Below are positions 18,273-26,650 of a stretch of 64,000 nucleotides of DNA, one piece after another. Every line of letters starts with the position of its first letter. Position 1 is the first letter of the stretch. Both the position numbers and the translations under genes were made by a program. Origin of the DNA: Variovorax sp. PAMC26660 (GTDB lineage Bacteria; Pseudomonadota; Gammaproteobacteria; Burkholderiales; Burkholderiaceae_C); assembly GCF_014302995.1 (NCBI RefSeq), contig NZ_CP060295.1, positions 310,001 through 374,000 of the forward strand, written 5' to 3'. Under the pieces are notes generated by a model. The model was not told the origin of the DNA, did not search any database, and saw only the letters and a program-made list of their open reading frames with translations.

Positions 18273-20468
18273 TCAGAAGTGCGTGGTCATGCTCACGTAG
18301 AGGCTGCGCCGCGTGCCGTACTGCGGCGCGCCCACGCCGACGCCCGTGCCGTCGCGCAGCAGGTAGCTCTTGTCGAACAGGTTGAGGACGGCGATGCGCC
18401 CGACGATGTCACCGCCCGACGATTCCTTCCAGGTGTGCGAGTAGGCGGCATTGACCACCGCGTAGTGCGGCAGCGCGGCGCTGTTGGGCGCGCCGCCATC
18501 GGGCGTGCGGCGCAGGCCGCTGCCGAAGATCAGGTCGCCGCTGACCTGGTTGTCGCCGAAGCGGTAGCTGGCGCCGCCCGACAGCGTGTAGGTCTGGTCG
18601 TGGTCCAGGTACACGTAGTGGTTGGCGATGTAGGCCAGCTCGTCGGTGCCGAACAGCGACTGGCTCGACACGATGTTCTTGCCCATCGCCTTCTGGTAGG
18701 CGAAGTTCGCGTAGGCCGACCAGTGGTCGTCGTTGTAGCGCGCCGACAGCTCCAGCCCGCGCGCGAAGCCCTTGTCGTAGTTGAAGGGCGACAGGATCAG
18801 CGCCTGGCCGAACTGGCCTTCGTCGAGCAGGTTGGTGATGTTCTTGTAATAGACATCGGCCGACAGCGACAGGTTGGCATTCACCTTGTGGTCCACGCCC
18901 AGGTCGAAGTAATGGGTGCGCTCCGCCTTCACCGGATCGGACGTGGGCACCGCGGGCTGGTTGGTGGTGCCCGCGTACAGGTTGATGCTCTGCTGAGACG
19001 CCAGCTCCTGCGGCGGCGGCGTGAAGTAGCGCGCATAGCCCGCGTGCAGCGCTGTGTCGTCCGACAGCTTGTACGCGAGGTTCAGGCGCGGGCTCCACTG
19101 GTGCTCTTTGGTGAACGCGTCGACGCTGTCGTAGCGCAGGCCATAGTTGAAGGTCAGCTTCGGATCGATGCGCCATTCGTCCTGCACGTACAGGCTGGCG
19201 AGCTGGCCGACCTTGCTGGAGTTGTCGTTGATCAGCACCGGCGTGTTGCCGACCTGCGCGCCGCTGTCGTCGACCGGGAACACGTTCACCGCATTGATGC
19301 TGCGCGTCGTCTGTCGCGTGTAGGCGCCGCCGAAGCGCAGCGTGTGGGTGTCGCTGGCCTTGTACGACGCATCGGCCTGCAGGCCGTTCGACGAGTTGGA
19401 GCGCAGGGTGTCGGAGGCCGCGCCGTTGTAGATCAGGTCGCCCGCCGGGTCGGGCAGGTAGTGCAGGTTCGAGTACTGGTGGAAGGCCGAGACCTGGTAG
19501 TCCAGCGCACCCACCGTCTTCTGGAACGACAGCGCCACGAAGCGGGTGGCTTCGGTCTGGCGCTCGCGCACGTTGGACGAAGGCAGCGCATTGAAGCCCG
19601 TGCCCAGGTCGCTGTAGCCGGCCAGCGAGAAAGCCGGCGCCTGATTCGGGTTCGTCGGGATCTGGAACTTGCCGTTATAGGTGCCGAACATCAGGCCCAC
19701 GCGCGTGTCCGCGTCGAGGTAGTAGGACAGGTTGCCGAAGGTCTTGCCCTGCCGCGTGCGGTCGTTCTGCGCGTTCAGCGTCGGTTGCGGGTTCTCGATG
19801 CCGTTGGTGTTGGAGACCAGGCTGCCCGACAGGTAGTAGCTGAGGTTGCCCTTGGTGCCGTAGATCGATCCGTTTTCTTCCAGCGTGTTGTGGCTGCCGA
19901 AGGTGAAGCCGAGCGAGCCGCCGGGTTTGCCGAAGCCCTGCTTGGTCTGGATGTCGACCACGCCCGCGGTGCGCAGCCCGTACTGCGCGGGCAAGGCGCC
20001 GGTGAGGAAATCGACCGAGTCGATATAGCGCGTGTCCAGCGACTGGCCGAAGCCCGAGATGCCCTCGGGCAACTGCACGCCGTTGACGCGGTACTGCACA
20101 TTGCCATGGTCGTCGCGCACGTGCAGCGAGCCGGAGGCCTTCGAGTCCTTGGCGACGCCCGGCAGCGTGAGCAGCACGTCGTCGAGCGGGGTGGCGTCAC
20201 CCTTGCCGAGCGCGTCGATGGCCGCGCGATCGATGCGGTAGACCGTGGCGCCGACCTCGGGCGAAAGCTCCATGCGCGCCTTCTTCAGGCGCTCGGACTG
20301 GATCTCCACCGTCGACAGCGTGCCGGGAGCGGTGGTCGGCTCGACCGTGGTGGTGGTTTCGGCAGTGGGCGCAGGTATCGGGGGGCTTGCGTCCTGGGCG
20401 AAGGCCGGCCAGGACAGCAGGGAAAGAACGGCAATGCCAACGGCATTGCGACGGAAATTGGGAATCAT
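18273..20468 (-). CDS. TonB-dependent outer-membrane receptor
   Basis: A 731-aa receptor whose first 20 residues (MIPNFRRNAVGIAVLSLLSW) are nearly the same as those of the receptor at 17798, although the mature proteins differ. The plug includes VEIQSERLKKAR, LDDVLLTLPGVAKDSKASGSLHVRDDHGNVQYRVNGVQLP and FLTGALPAQYGLRTAGVVDIQT. It lacks the usual 'RGQDG' and 'LRGPSALQYG' forms, which points to the CirA/BtuB-like cluster that begins with an oxidative, His-Gly 'DDHGNVQYR' plug. The barrel ends in VSMTTHF. The cargo is unknown. A metal chelate is suggested by the Cys/His small protein encoded in front. Confidence 0.82.
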   Translation of the reverse strand: MIPNFRRNAVGIAVLSLLSWPAFAQDASPPIPAPTAETTTTVEPTTAPGTLSTVEIQSERLKKARMELSPEVGATVYRIDRAAIDALGKGDATPLDDVLLTLPGVAKDSKASGSLHVRDDHGNVQYRVNGVQLPEGISGFGQSLDTRYIDSVDFLTGALPAQYGLRTAGVVDIQTKQGFGKPGGSLGFTFGSHNTLEENGSIYGTKGNLSYYLSGSLVSNTNGIENPQPTLNAQNDRTRQGKTFGNLSYYLDADTRVGLMFGTYNGKFQIPTNPNQAPAFSLAGYSDLGTGFNALPSSNVRERQTEATRFVALSFQKTVGALDYQVSAFHQYSNLHYLPDPAGDLIYNGAASDTLRSNSSNGLQADASYKASDTHTLRFGGAYTRQTTRSINAVNVFPVDDSGAQVGNTPVLINDNSSKVGQLASLYVQDEWRIDPKLTFNYGLRYDSVDAFTKEHQWSPRLNLAYKLSDDTALHAGYARYFTPPPQELASQQSINLYAGTTNQPAVPTSDPVKAERTHYFDLGVDHKVNANLSLSADVYYKNITNLLDEGQFGQALILSPFNYDKGFARGLELSARYNDDHWSAYANFAYQKAMGKNIVSSQSLFGTDELAYIANHYVYLDHDQTYTLSGGASYRFGDNQVSGDLIFGSGLRRTPDGGAPNSAALPHYAVVNAAYSHTWKESSGGDIVGRIAVLNLFDKSYLLRDGTGVGVGAPQYGTRRSLYVSMTTHF

Positions 20469-20546
20469 GATGGGCACTCGTTGAATCGATGAACGACCTG
20501 CCTCCACCCGCGCAAAGCGGACGTGGCAGCCGGAACACGGAGGGAT

Positions 20547-20936
20547 TCAGCGAGTGGAAGGCGGACCGCGCGCGTCGAACAGCGCGATCCAGCGGGCGAT
20601 GGCTTCGCCCTGCAGATAGGCGAAGGTGGCCGACGGCAGCAGGATCGGCAGCACCACCAGCGGCACGCCGGGTGCGGTGGAGCCGTGCTCCAACTGGTCG
20701 TACAGGCGGCATTCGGCGTCGGTGTGTTCGCCGAACAGGCTGCCCAGGCCGTGGTCCGCATGCTTGTGCAGGCCGCCCTGGCTTGTCGCCTGCACGGTCG
20801 CCGCGGCCTTGGCAAGGCCGGGAACGTGCAGCGAACGGTGCATCACCCCCAGCGTGCCCGCGATCCACAACGCGAACGCCAGCGCGACGATGAACGCGCG
20901 CGACGAACGGGTGGAGGCTGGGCGGGCGATGTGCAC
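20547..20936 (-). CDS. Small Cys/His-containing envelope protein, cassette A
   Basis: A 129-aa paralogue of the 17878 protein. It has a hydrophobic N-terminal helix (AFIVALAFALWIAGTLGVMH), a His-rich HKHADHGLGSLFGEHTDAECRLYDQL segment, then VPLVVLPILLPSATFAYLQGEAI and an ARGPPSTR end. The GTG at 20936 is 19 bp after the msrA stop and has no strong ribosome-binding site, so the exact start is uncertain. The HKHADH and GEH clusters could bind metal. Position suggests readthrough from msrA and co-expression with the receptor at 20468. Confidence 0.68.
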   Translation of the reverse strand: MHIARPASTRSSRAFIVALAFALWIAGTLGVMHRSLHVPGLAKAAATVQATSQGGLHKHADHGLGSLFGEHTDAECRLYDQLEHGSTAPGVPLVVLPILLPSATFAYLQGEAIARWIALFDARGPPSTR

Positions 20937-20955
20937 GGGATGCAGGAGCGGAGGC

Positions 20956-21510
20956 TCAGGTCTTCTTGACGCGCGAGGCGAAGGTCTTCTGGAACTTCTC
21001 GACCTTGGGGCCCACGACGAACGCGCAGTAGCCCTGGTTCGGGTTGTTCAGAAAGTAGTCCTGGTGGTAGGCCTCGGCGGTGGAGTAGTTGGCGAGCGGT
21101 GCCACTTCGGTCACCACGGGCGAGGCGTAGGTCTTGCTGGCCTCGATCTCGCGGATGACCTCGTCGGCCACCTGCTTTTGCGCATCGCTCGTGTAGTAGA
21201 TGCCGCTGCGGTATTGCGTGCCGGCGTCGTTGCCCTGGCGATTGAGCGTTGTCGGGTCGTGCACGACGAAGAAGATTTCGAGAATCTCGCGCAGGCTGAT
21301 CTGCGCCGGGTCGAACTCGAGCTTCACCACCTCGGCATGGCCGGTGCGGCCGGTGCAGACCTGCTCGTAGGTCGGGTTGACGACCTGGCCGTTGCAATAG
21401 CCCGACTCCACGTCGACCACGCCCTGTACCCGGTCGAACACCGCTTCGGTGCACCAGAAGCAGCCGCCACCGATCACGATGGTTTCGTTGGGCGACGATG
21501 AGGGGGTCAT
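20956..21510 (-). CDS. msrA: Peptide-methionine (S)-S-oxide reductase
   Basis: This 184-aa enzyme reduces methionine-S-sulfoxide in proteins. The ATG at 21510 gives MTPSSSPNETIVIGGG, and GCFWC follows at residues 16 to 20 with the catalytic Cys17. Other family segments are VESGYCNG, NPTYEQVCTGRTGHAEVV, FFVVHDPTTLNRQGNDAGTQYRSGIYY, and YHQDYFLNNPNQGYC with a resolving-type Cys. No signal peptide, so it is cytosolic. It is the first gene of a leftward run with the receptor cassettes and diverges from a TetR regulator. Confidence 0.96.
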   Translation of the reverse strand: MTPSSSPNETIVIGGGCFWCTEAVFDRVQGVVDVESGYCNGQVVNPTYEQVCTGRTGHAEVVKLEFDPAQISLREILEIFFVVHDPTTLNRQGNDAGTQYRSGIYYTSDAQKQVADEVIREIEASKTYASPVVTEVAPLANYSTAEAYHQDYFLNNPNQGYCAFVVGPKVEKFQKTFASRVKKT

Positions 21511-21587
21511 GGCACGGCTCCGGGAGGTTGGAAAAAAGCGAACCCGATATTGTCGCGGCTTGACGTGCCGGATGCCGGTCACTACAT

Positions 21588-21607
21588 TACTAACCCGCCA
21601 GTCATTA
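21588..21607. promoter_or_regulatory. Possible TetR operator, degenerate dyad
   Basis: TACTAACCCGCCAGTCATTA is a degenerate inverted repeat (TACTAACC versus TAATGACT, five of eight matching) just before the TetR start at 21613, in the msrA/tetR divergent region. It is the kind of sequence such a regulator could bind. Confidence 0.35.
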
Positions 21608-21612
21608 AAAAC

Positions 21613-22290
21613 ATGCCCACGCCCCGCTCCTTCGTCGACAAGATCTGCCCGGTCCGCGCCAAGCGCGAGCGCCGGAAAGAGGCACGCCCCGGTGAATTGC
21701 TCGCGGCCGCGCTCGACCTGTTCGTGGAAAAAGGCTTTGCCGCCACCCGTTCCGAGGAAGTCGCGGCCCGTGCCGGCGTGTCCAAGGGCACCCTCTTTCT
21801 GTACTTTCCGAGCAAGGAAGAGCTGTTCAAGGCCGTGGTGATGGAAAACCTCGGCGGCCGTTTCACCGAGTGGAACGCCGAATTCGAGGCCTTCGAGGGC
21901 ACGTCGGCCGAGATGCTGCGCTACTGCATGAATGTCTGGTGGGAGCGCGTCGGCATGACCAAGGCCTCGGGCCTGACCAAGCTGATGGTGTGCGAGGGCG
22001 CCAATTTCCCCGAGCTGGCGGAGTTCTACCGGCAGCAGGTGGTGCGTCCCGGACACGTGCTGCTGCGGCGCATCCTGCAGCGCGGCATCGACCGCGGCGA
22101 GTTCGCACCGGTCGACGTCGACCACGCCATCTATTCGGTGGTGGCGCCCATGGTCTTCCTGATGCTCTGGAAGCACTCGGCCATGGTCTGCGTCGACGGC
22201 GTCAGCGCCCTCGACCCCGAAAAGTACCTCGCCACGCAAGCGGAAACGGTGCTTTACGGGCTCAGCGTGCGCGCCGGGGACAAGGCATGA
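21613..22290 (+). CDS. TetR/AcrR-family transcriptional regulator
   Basis: This 225-aa regulator is started at the ATG at 21613 (MPTPRSFVDKICPVRAKRE), inside a longer open frame. The DNA-binding domain covers about 24 to 75: RPGELLAAALDLFVEKGFAATRSEEVAARAGVSKGTLFLYFPSKEELFKAVV. The rest is a helical ligand-binding domain with AcrR-type C-terminal sequence (RRILQRGIDRGEFAPVDVDHA). It diverges from msrA and precedes the pcm operon by about 90 bp, so either could be a target besides itself. The ligand is unknown. Confidence 0.9.
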   Translation: MPTPRSFVDKICPVRAKRERRKEARPGELLAAALDLFVEKGFAATRSEEVAARAGVSKGTLFLYFPSKEELFKAVVMENLGGRFTEWNAEFEAFEGTSAEMLRYCMNVWWERVGMTKASGLTKLMVCEGANFPELAEFYRQQVVRPGHVLLRRILQRGIDRGEFAPVDVDHAIYSVVAPMVFLMLWKHSAMVCVDGVSALDPEKYLATQAETVLYGLSVRAGDKA

Positions 22291-22379
22291 AAGGCCATGG
22301 ATGGCCGACTGGGCGGCGGGTGTCATCGGCGCAACCTAAAATTAAAGGTTTGTCCTGAGCCCACAAGGAAAGCCACGCC

Positions 22380-23057
22380 ATGAACCCCACCCCTACCCTC
22401 GAGCGCTTGCGCTTCAACATGATCGAACAGCAGATCCGCCCCTGGGATGTGCTGGAGACGGACATCCTCGAACTGCTGGCCGAAATCCACCGCGAAGACT
22501 ACGTGCCGGAAGAACACCGCACGCTGTCGTTCTTCGACATGGAACTGCCCCTGCTCGACGGCTCCGTGCCCGGCGAGTTCATGCTCTCGCCCAAGGTCGA
22601 GGCCCGCACGCTGCAAGACCTGCACATCCAGAAGCACGAGTCGGTGCTTGAAATCGGCACCGGTTCCGGCTTCATGGCCGCCCTGCTCGGCGCCCGCGCC
22701 GCCCAGGTGCTGTCGCTTGAAATCAACCCCGTGCTGGCCGCCCGCGCCGCGCAGACGCTGCGCCAGAACGGCGTGACCAACGTCGAAGTGCGCCACGCCG
22801 ACGGCGCCGTGCCGCTGGCCAGCGGCCCCAGCTTCGACGTGATCGTGCTCAGCGGCTCGGTCGCCCGCATTCCGCAGAACCTGCTGGGTTCGCTCAAGGT
22901 CGGTGGCCGCCTGTCGGCCATCGTGGGCGAAGAGCCGATGATGCGCGCCCATTTCGTCACCCGCGTGAGCGAAAGCAAGTGGGAAACCATCCAGCCCTGG
23001 GACATCGTGGCACCGCGCCTGCTGAACTTCCCCGAGCCCTCGCGCTTCTCGTTCTGA
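22380..23057 (+). CDS. Protein-L-isoaspartate O-methyltransferase family protein
   Basis: This 225-aa SAM-dependent methyltransferase has the Pcm architecture: an N-terminal MIEQQIRPWDVLETD helix and REDYVPEEHRTLSFFDMELPL, then SAM motif I at VLEIGTGSGFMAALLG and later VEVRHADGAV and FDVIVLSGSV. Classical Pcm has a catalytic region that is degenerate in this beta-proteobacterial branch, so repair activity should not be assumed. It has an AAGGAAAG ribosome-binding site and is followed 16 bp later by a rhodanese gene and then tolC, an arrangement I associate with Burkholderiales. Confidence 0.85.
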   Translation: MNPTPTLERLRFNMIEQQIRPWDVLETDILELLAEIHREDYVPEEHRTLSFFDMELPLLDGSVPGEFMLSPKVEARTLQDLHIQKHESVLEIGTGSGFMAALLGARAAQVLSLEINPVLAARAAQTLRQNGVTNVEVRHADGAVPLASGPSFDVIVLSGSVARIPQNLLGSLKVGGRLSAIVGEEPMMRAHFVTRVSESKWETIQPWDIVAPRLLNFPEPSRFSF

Positions 23058-23073
23058 GCGGGCGGTCCACCGA

Positions 23074-23412
23074 ATGATCGACCAAGTCCGCCCCGCCGAC
23101 CTTGCCGCCTGGTTCGCACAGGACGCCGACGCCGCCCCCGTGCTGCTCGACGTGCGCGAGCCCTGGGAACTGCAGACGGCGAGCGTCGCGCCCCAGGGTT
23201 TCACGCTGGTGGCGATCCCGATGAACGAGATTCCCGGGCGGCTGGCCGAGCTGGGCGAAGGCCAACGCATCGCCTGCTTGTGCCACCACGGCGCGCGCAG
23301 CCAGCGCGTGGCCGCTTTTCTGAACCAGAACGGCTTTGACCAGCTCGCCAATGTGGCGGGCGGCATCGACGCCTGGTCTTCGCAGCACGACCCTTCCGTG
23401 CCGCGCTACTAG
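23074..23412 (+). CDS. Single-domain rhodanese-like protein
   Basis: A 112-aa single rhodanese domain. It begins MIDQVRPADLAAWFAQD, then VLLDVREPWELQTASV, MNEIPGRLAEL and the active-site loop IACLCHHGARSQRVA with Cys70. VAGGIDAWSSQHDPSVPRY is the usual C-terminal end. It could carry sulfane sulfur for transfer or detoxification; the donor and acceptor are not evident. It lies between pcm and tolC with gaps of 16 and 22 bp, so the three are likely one operon. Confidence 0.9.
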   Translation: MIDQVRPADLAAWFAQDADAAPVLLDVREPWELQTASVAPQGFTLVAIPMNEIPGRLAELGEGQRIACLCHHGARSQRVAAFLNQNGFDQLANVAGGIDAWSSQHDPSVPRY

Positions 23413-23434
23413 CTTCTCTCTTCAAGGACGTTCA

Positions 23435-24976
23435 ATGCCTCCAAGGCCCCGGCTTCTGCCCCTTTCCGCAGCACTTGCAAGCGTCATTGCGTCACTGCTC
23501 GCATTGCCGGCCCAGGGCCAGACACTGAACGGACTTTATGAAGCCGCCCGCGGCTACGACGCCACCTACCAGGGCGCACGGGCCCAGTACGAAGCGAACG
23601 TGGCGCGCGCCGCGCAGGCCAAGGCCGGCATCCTGCCCGCCGTGGGACTCACCGCCGGCGTGACGCGCACCGACCTGGAAATCGACACCCTCACGGGCAA
23701 CAGCCGGGGCACCACGCCGCGTGACTTCAACACGCAGAACGTGGGCATCAACGCCACGCAACCGCTGTACCGCCCCGCCAACTGGGCCACCTACGAACAG
23801 GGCAAGCGGCAGGCCGACATTGCGCAGGCCGTGCTCACCCTTGCCGAGCAGGACCTGATCGTGCGCGTGAGCCAGGCCTACTTCGACGTGCTCGCGAGCC
23901 AGGACAGCCTGGCGCTCGTGCGCGCACAGAAAGTCGCCGTGGCCGAGCAGCTTGCATCGGCCAAGCGCAACTTCGAGGTCGGCACATCGACCATCACCGA
24001 TTCGCGCGAGGCCCAGGCCCGCTACGACCTCGTGATCGCCCAGGAGATCGCGGCAGAGAACGACCTGCAGGTCAAGAAGATCGTGCTCGACCAACTGGTC
24101 GGCGTGCCCGGCAGCGTGCCAGTGCCGCTGGCGGTGCCGGTCGTGTTGCCCACCGCGATGCCGGCGGACATCAACGCCTGGGTCGCGCAAGCCAACGATG
24201 TGCATCCCGCGATCCGGCAGGCCCGCCTCGGCCTCGACGTGGCCGGACTCGAAGTCCAGAAAGCCCAGGCCGGCCACAAGCCCACGCTCGACGCGAACCT
24301 CGGCTACAACGTCACGCGCAACCCCACGGGCACCAGCACCAGTGCGGTCGGCACGCGGGTCAATGCCACCACCGTCGGCGTGACCTTCAACCTGCCGCTG
24401 TTCGCCGGCTTCGCCACCGAGAACCGCATCAAGGAAACCCTGGCGCTCGAAGACCAGTCGCGCAGCGTGCTCGACGGCACACAGCGCAGCGTGGCGCAGG
24501 CCACGCGCGCGGCCTACCTCGGGCTGGTGTCGGGCGCAGGGCAGGTCAAGGCGCTGGAAGCGGCCGAGGCTTCGAGCCAGAGCGCGCTCGATGCCAACAA
24601 GCTCGGCTACCAGGTGGGCGTGCGCATCAACATCGACGTGCTGAATTCGCAGAGCCAGCTGTTCCAGACCAAGCGCGACCTTGCACAGGCGCGCTACAAC
24701 GTGCTGCTGGGCAACCTGAAGCTGCGCCAGGCCAACGGCACGCTGACGACCGACGACATGAATGCGATCAACGCGACGCTGGCAAGCAATGGCAACGTGC
24801 CGGCCGTGCCGGCGGCAATCACGTCGACGCCAGACCGCGCCGTGCCGTATGTGCCGGTCACGCCGCCGAGCATTCCAGTGATTCCGCCGGTGCCGGTGCA
24901 GCCGTTCAATCCGCCTGCGCCGACGATGCCGACGGCGCCTGTGCCGCCGGTGATTTTGAATCCGCCAGTGCGCTGA
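23435..24976 (+). CDS. tolC: TolC-family outer-membrane efflux channel
   Basis: The 513-aa product starts at an ATG preceded by AAGGACG (MPPRPRLLPLSAALASVIASLLALPAQGQ, signal peptide). Two repeated OEP halves follow: QTLNGLYEAARGYDATYQGARAQYEANVARAAQAKAGILP and, later, HPAIRQARLGLDVAGLEVQKAQAGHKPTLDANLGY. Each contains beta strands and long coiled helices, such as NFEVGTSTITDSREAQARYD and NKLGYQVGVRINIDVLNSQSQLFQTKRDL. These trimerise to an outer-membrane/periplasmic tunnel serving type I secretion and drug efflux. An unusual Pro-rich tail (PSIPVIPPVPVQPFNPPAP) adds about 50 residues. No inner-membrane partner is encoded nearby. Confidence 0.92.
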   Translation: MPPRPRLLPLSAALASVIASLLALPAQGQTLNGLYEAARGYDATYQGARAQYEANVARAAQAKAGILPAVGLTAGVTRTDLEIDTLTGNSRGTTPRDFNTQNVGINATQPLYRPANWATYEQGKRQADIAQAVLTLAEQDLIVRVSQAYFDVLASQDSLALVRAQKVAVAEQLASAKRNFEVGTSTITDSREAQARYDLVIAQEIAAENDLQVKKIVLDQLVGVPGSVPVPLAVPVVLPTAMPADINAWVAQANDVHPAIRQARLGLDVAGLEVQKAQAGHKPTLDANLGYNVTRNPTGTSTSAVGTRVNATTVGVTFNLPLFAGFATENRIKETLALEDQSRSVLDGTQRSVAQATRAAYLGLVSGAGQVKALEAAEASSQSALDANKLGYQVGVRINIDVLNSQSQLFQTKRDLAQARYNVLLGNLKLRQANGTLTTDDMNAINATLASNGNVPAVPAAITSTPDRAVPYVPVTPPSIPVIPPVPVQPFNPPAPTMPTAPVPPVILNPPVR

Positions 24977-24985
24977 GACTCCGCT

Positions 24986-25086
24986 TTCTCCCTCCCCTTC
25001 CGGGGGAGGGCCGGGGTGGGTATCAGCGACGTCTCTAGCGCCGTCGAGCCCCCATCCCAACCTTTCCCCAGAGGGGGAAGGAGCAA
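24986..25086. repeat. Intergenic palindromic element, copy 2
   Basis: About 100 bp between the convergent tolC and waaA genes. It has CTCCCTCCCCTTCCGGGGGAGGG at one end, CTTTCCCCAGAGGGGGAAGGAGC at the other, and GGGGTGGG / CCCATCCC inside. It shares the layout of the element at 15571 to 15689. Confidence 0.75.
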
Positions 25087-25099
25087 AGACAAAGACCGA

Positions 25100-26482
25100 T
25101 CAGTCCAGTGTGGGTTCCGCCCTCGGCGGCTCGTCTTCCAGCGGCGCGTTGGCGGTTGCCACCGGTTCCGCAGCCTGCGCAATCGCCAGCACCGCGGCGG
25201 CCGTGCGTTCGGCTGCACCCCGGTTCGACGACGAAAACGCCAGCGCGGCCTGCGCCATGATGGCGCGCCGCTCGGGGTTCTCGACCAGCTTCAGCGCCGC
25301 CGTCACGGCCTGCTCCATGCCCTCGACGCGCAGCGATGCGCCCGCCGCGAGCGACAGTTGCGCCGCCTCCGCGAAGTTGAAGGTCGACGGTCCCATGATC
25401 ACCGGGCAGCCGCAGGCGGCCGGCTCGATCAGGTTCTGTCCGCCCAGCGGCTCGAAGCTGCCGCCCAGCAGCGCCACGTCGGCCAGGCCGTAGTACAGCG
25501 CCATTTCGCCCAGCGAGTCGCCCAGCCAGATCTCGGCGTCGGTCGGCTGACCCGCCGCGCTACGCCGCGCGACCGCGAAGCCTTCCGCCTCGATCAGCGC
25601 CGCTACTTCGTCGAAGCGTTGCGGATGGCGCGGCACGATCATCCATTGCACGTCGTGCACGCGCTTGGCGATCGAGCGGATCGCGCCTTGTTCAGGTGGC
25701 ACGGGCGAAGTCGCACCGAAGCGCTTGAGCACTTCGAGCAGCAGCCGCTCTTCACCGTCGCGCGAGCTTGCAAGAACGACCATCGGCCTGGGCAGATGCT
25801 CGCGCAGCGACGCGGCCGTGGCCAGTTGCCGCGTGTCGGGCGTGGCGTCGAACTTGAGATTGCCGTAGACGCCGGCCACCTTGGCGCCGAGCGACACCAG
25901 CCGGTGCGCGTCGGCCTCGGTCTGTGCCCACACGGCGGTGAGCGCCGAATACGCGGGCCGCGCCAGCCAGGCAAGCCGTTCGGCCGCAGCCAGTGATTTT
26001 TCGTTGAGCCGCGCGTTGGCCAGCACCAGCGGAATGCGGCGCTCGGCGCAGGCCGCTGCCATTTCGGGCCAGACCTCGGTTTCCATCAGCACGCCGATCT
26101 GCGGCTGGAACTTGTCCAGAAAACGCGCCACGGCGCCGGGCGTGTCCCAAGGCTGCCAGACCTGCGTGTCGCCGGGTTCGAGCAGCTTGGCGCCCTCTTC
26201 CCGGCCGGTCGCGGTGCCATGCGTGAGCAGGATCGGCACGCCCGGGTATTGCCGCCGCAGCTCGGCGATCAGGATGGCGGCGGCGCGCGTTTCGCCGAGC
26301 GAGACGGCGTGCACCCAGCATTGGGCATTGCCCGTGATGGTCTCGTCGTAATGGCCGAAGCGCTCTTCGACGGCGACGCCATAGCCGGGCTCGGCCTGCG
26401 CCCTGCGCCGCAACTTGCGGCGCACCAGGGGTTGCACAACGGTGGTGAAGGCGCCGTACAGGCGCAGCAAGATAGAACGCAC
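25100..26482 (-). CDS. waaA: 3-deoxy-D-manno-octulosonic acid transferase (Kdo transferase)
   Basis: This 460-aa glycosyltransferase transfers Kdo to lipid A, in the inner membrane facing the cytosol. N-terminal MRSILLRLYGAFTTVVQPLVRRKLRRRA is a membrane-associated helix. The acceptor-side Glu is in VHAVSLGETRAA. The family shows LLTHGTATGREEGAKLL and QIGVLMETEVWPEM. The donor-binding half has VYGNLKFD, MVVLASSRDGEERLLL, MIVPRHPQRFD and FEPLGGQNLIEPAACGCPVIMGPSTFNFAEAA. The C-terminal 35 residues are an extra Ala/Glu/Pro-rich tail. It lies leftward after the phosphohexomutase gene, separated by a repeat. Confidence 0.94.
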   Translation of the reverse strand: MRSILLRLYGAFTTVVQPLVRRKLRRRAQAEPGYGVAVEERFGHYDETITGNAQCWVHAVSLGETRAAAILIAELRRQYPGVPILLTHGTATGREEGAKLLEPGDTQVWQPWDTPGAVARFLDKFQPQIGVLMETEVWPEMAAACAERRIPLVLANARLNEKSLAAAERLAWLARPAYSALTAVWAQTEADAHRLVSLGAKVAGVYGNLKFDATPDTRQLATAASLREHLPRPMVVLASSRDGEERLLLEVLKRFGATSPVPPEQGAIRSIAKRVHDVQWMIVPRHPQRFDEVAALIEAEGFAVARRSAAGQPTDAEIWLGDSLGEMALYYGLADVALLGGSFEPLGGQNLIEPAACGCPVIMGPSTFNFAEAAQLSLAAGASLRVEGMEQAVTAALKLVENPERRAIMAQAALAFSSSNRGAAERTAAAVLAIAQAAEPVATANAPLEDEPPRAEPTLD

Positions 26483-26556
26483 GGGTTTAACGCTCCATCA
26501 CGCGATGGCGAAGCTCGCAACGCGTGAAACCGGAGCAACCCTCTGTGCCAGGGATA

Positions 26557-26644
26557 CCGTGGAACCGGCTTTGCCGGGCCACTGGTATCGCCCCCTGAAA
26601 GGGGGTTGGCGTAGCGACACGAAGTGCGCGAAGACTGGGGGTCA
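26557..26644. repeat. Comamonadaceae-type intergenic repeat
   Basis: The segment contains GGAACCGGCTTTGCCGGGCC, then CCCCCTGAAAGGGGG and GGCGTAGCGACACGAAGTGCG, a sequence style I recognise as dispersed in Variovorax and Acidovorax intergenic regions. It separates waaA from the phosphohexomutase gene and forms two small hairpins (26565 to 26577 and 26591 to 26605). Confidence 0.7.
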
Positions 26645-26650
26645 TCCTGT

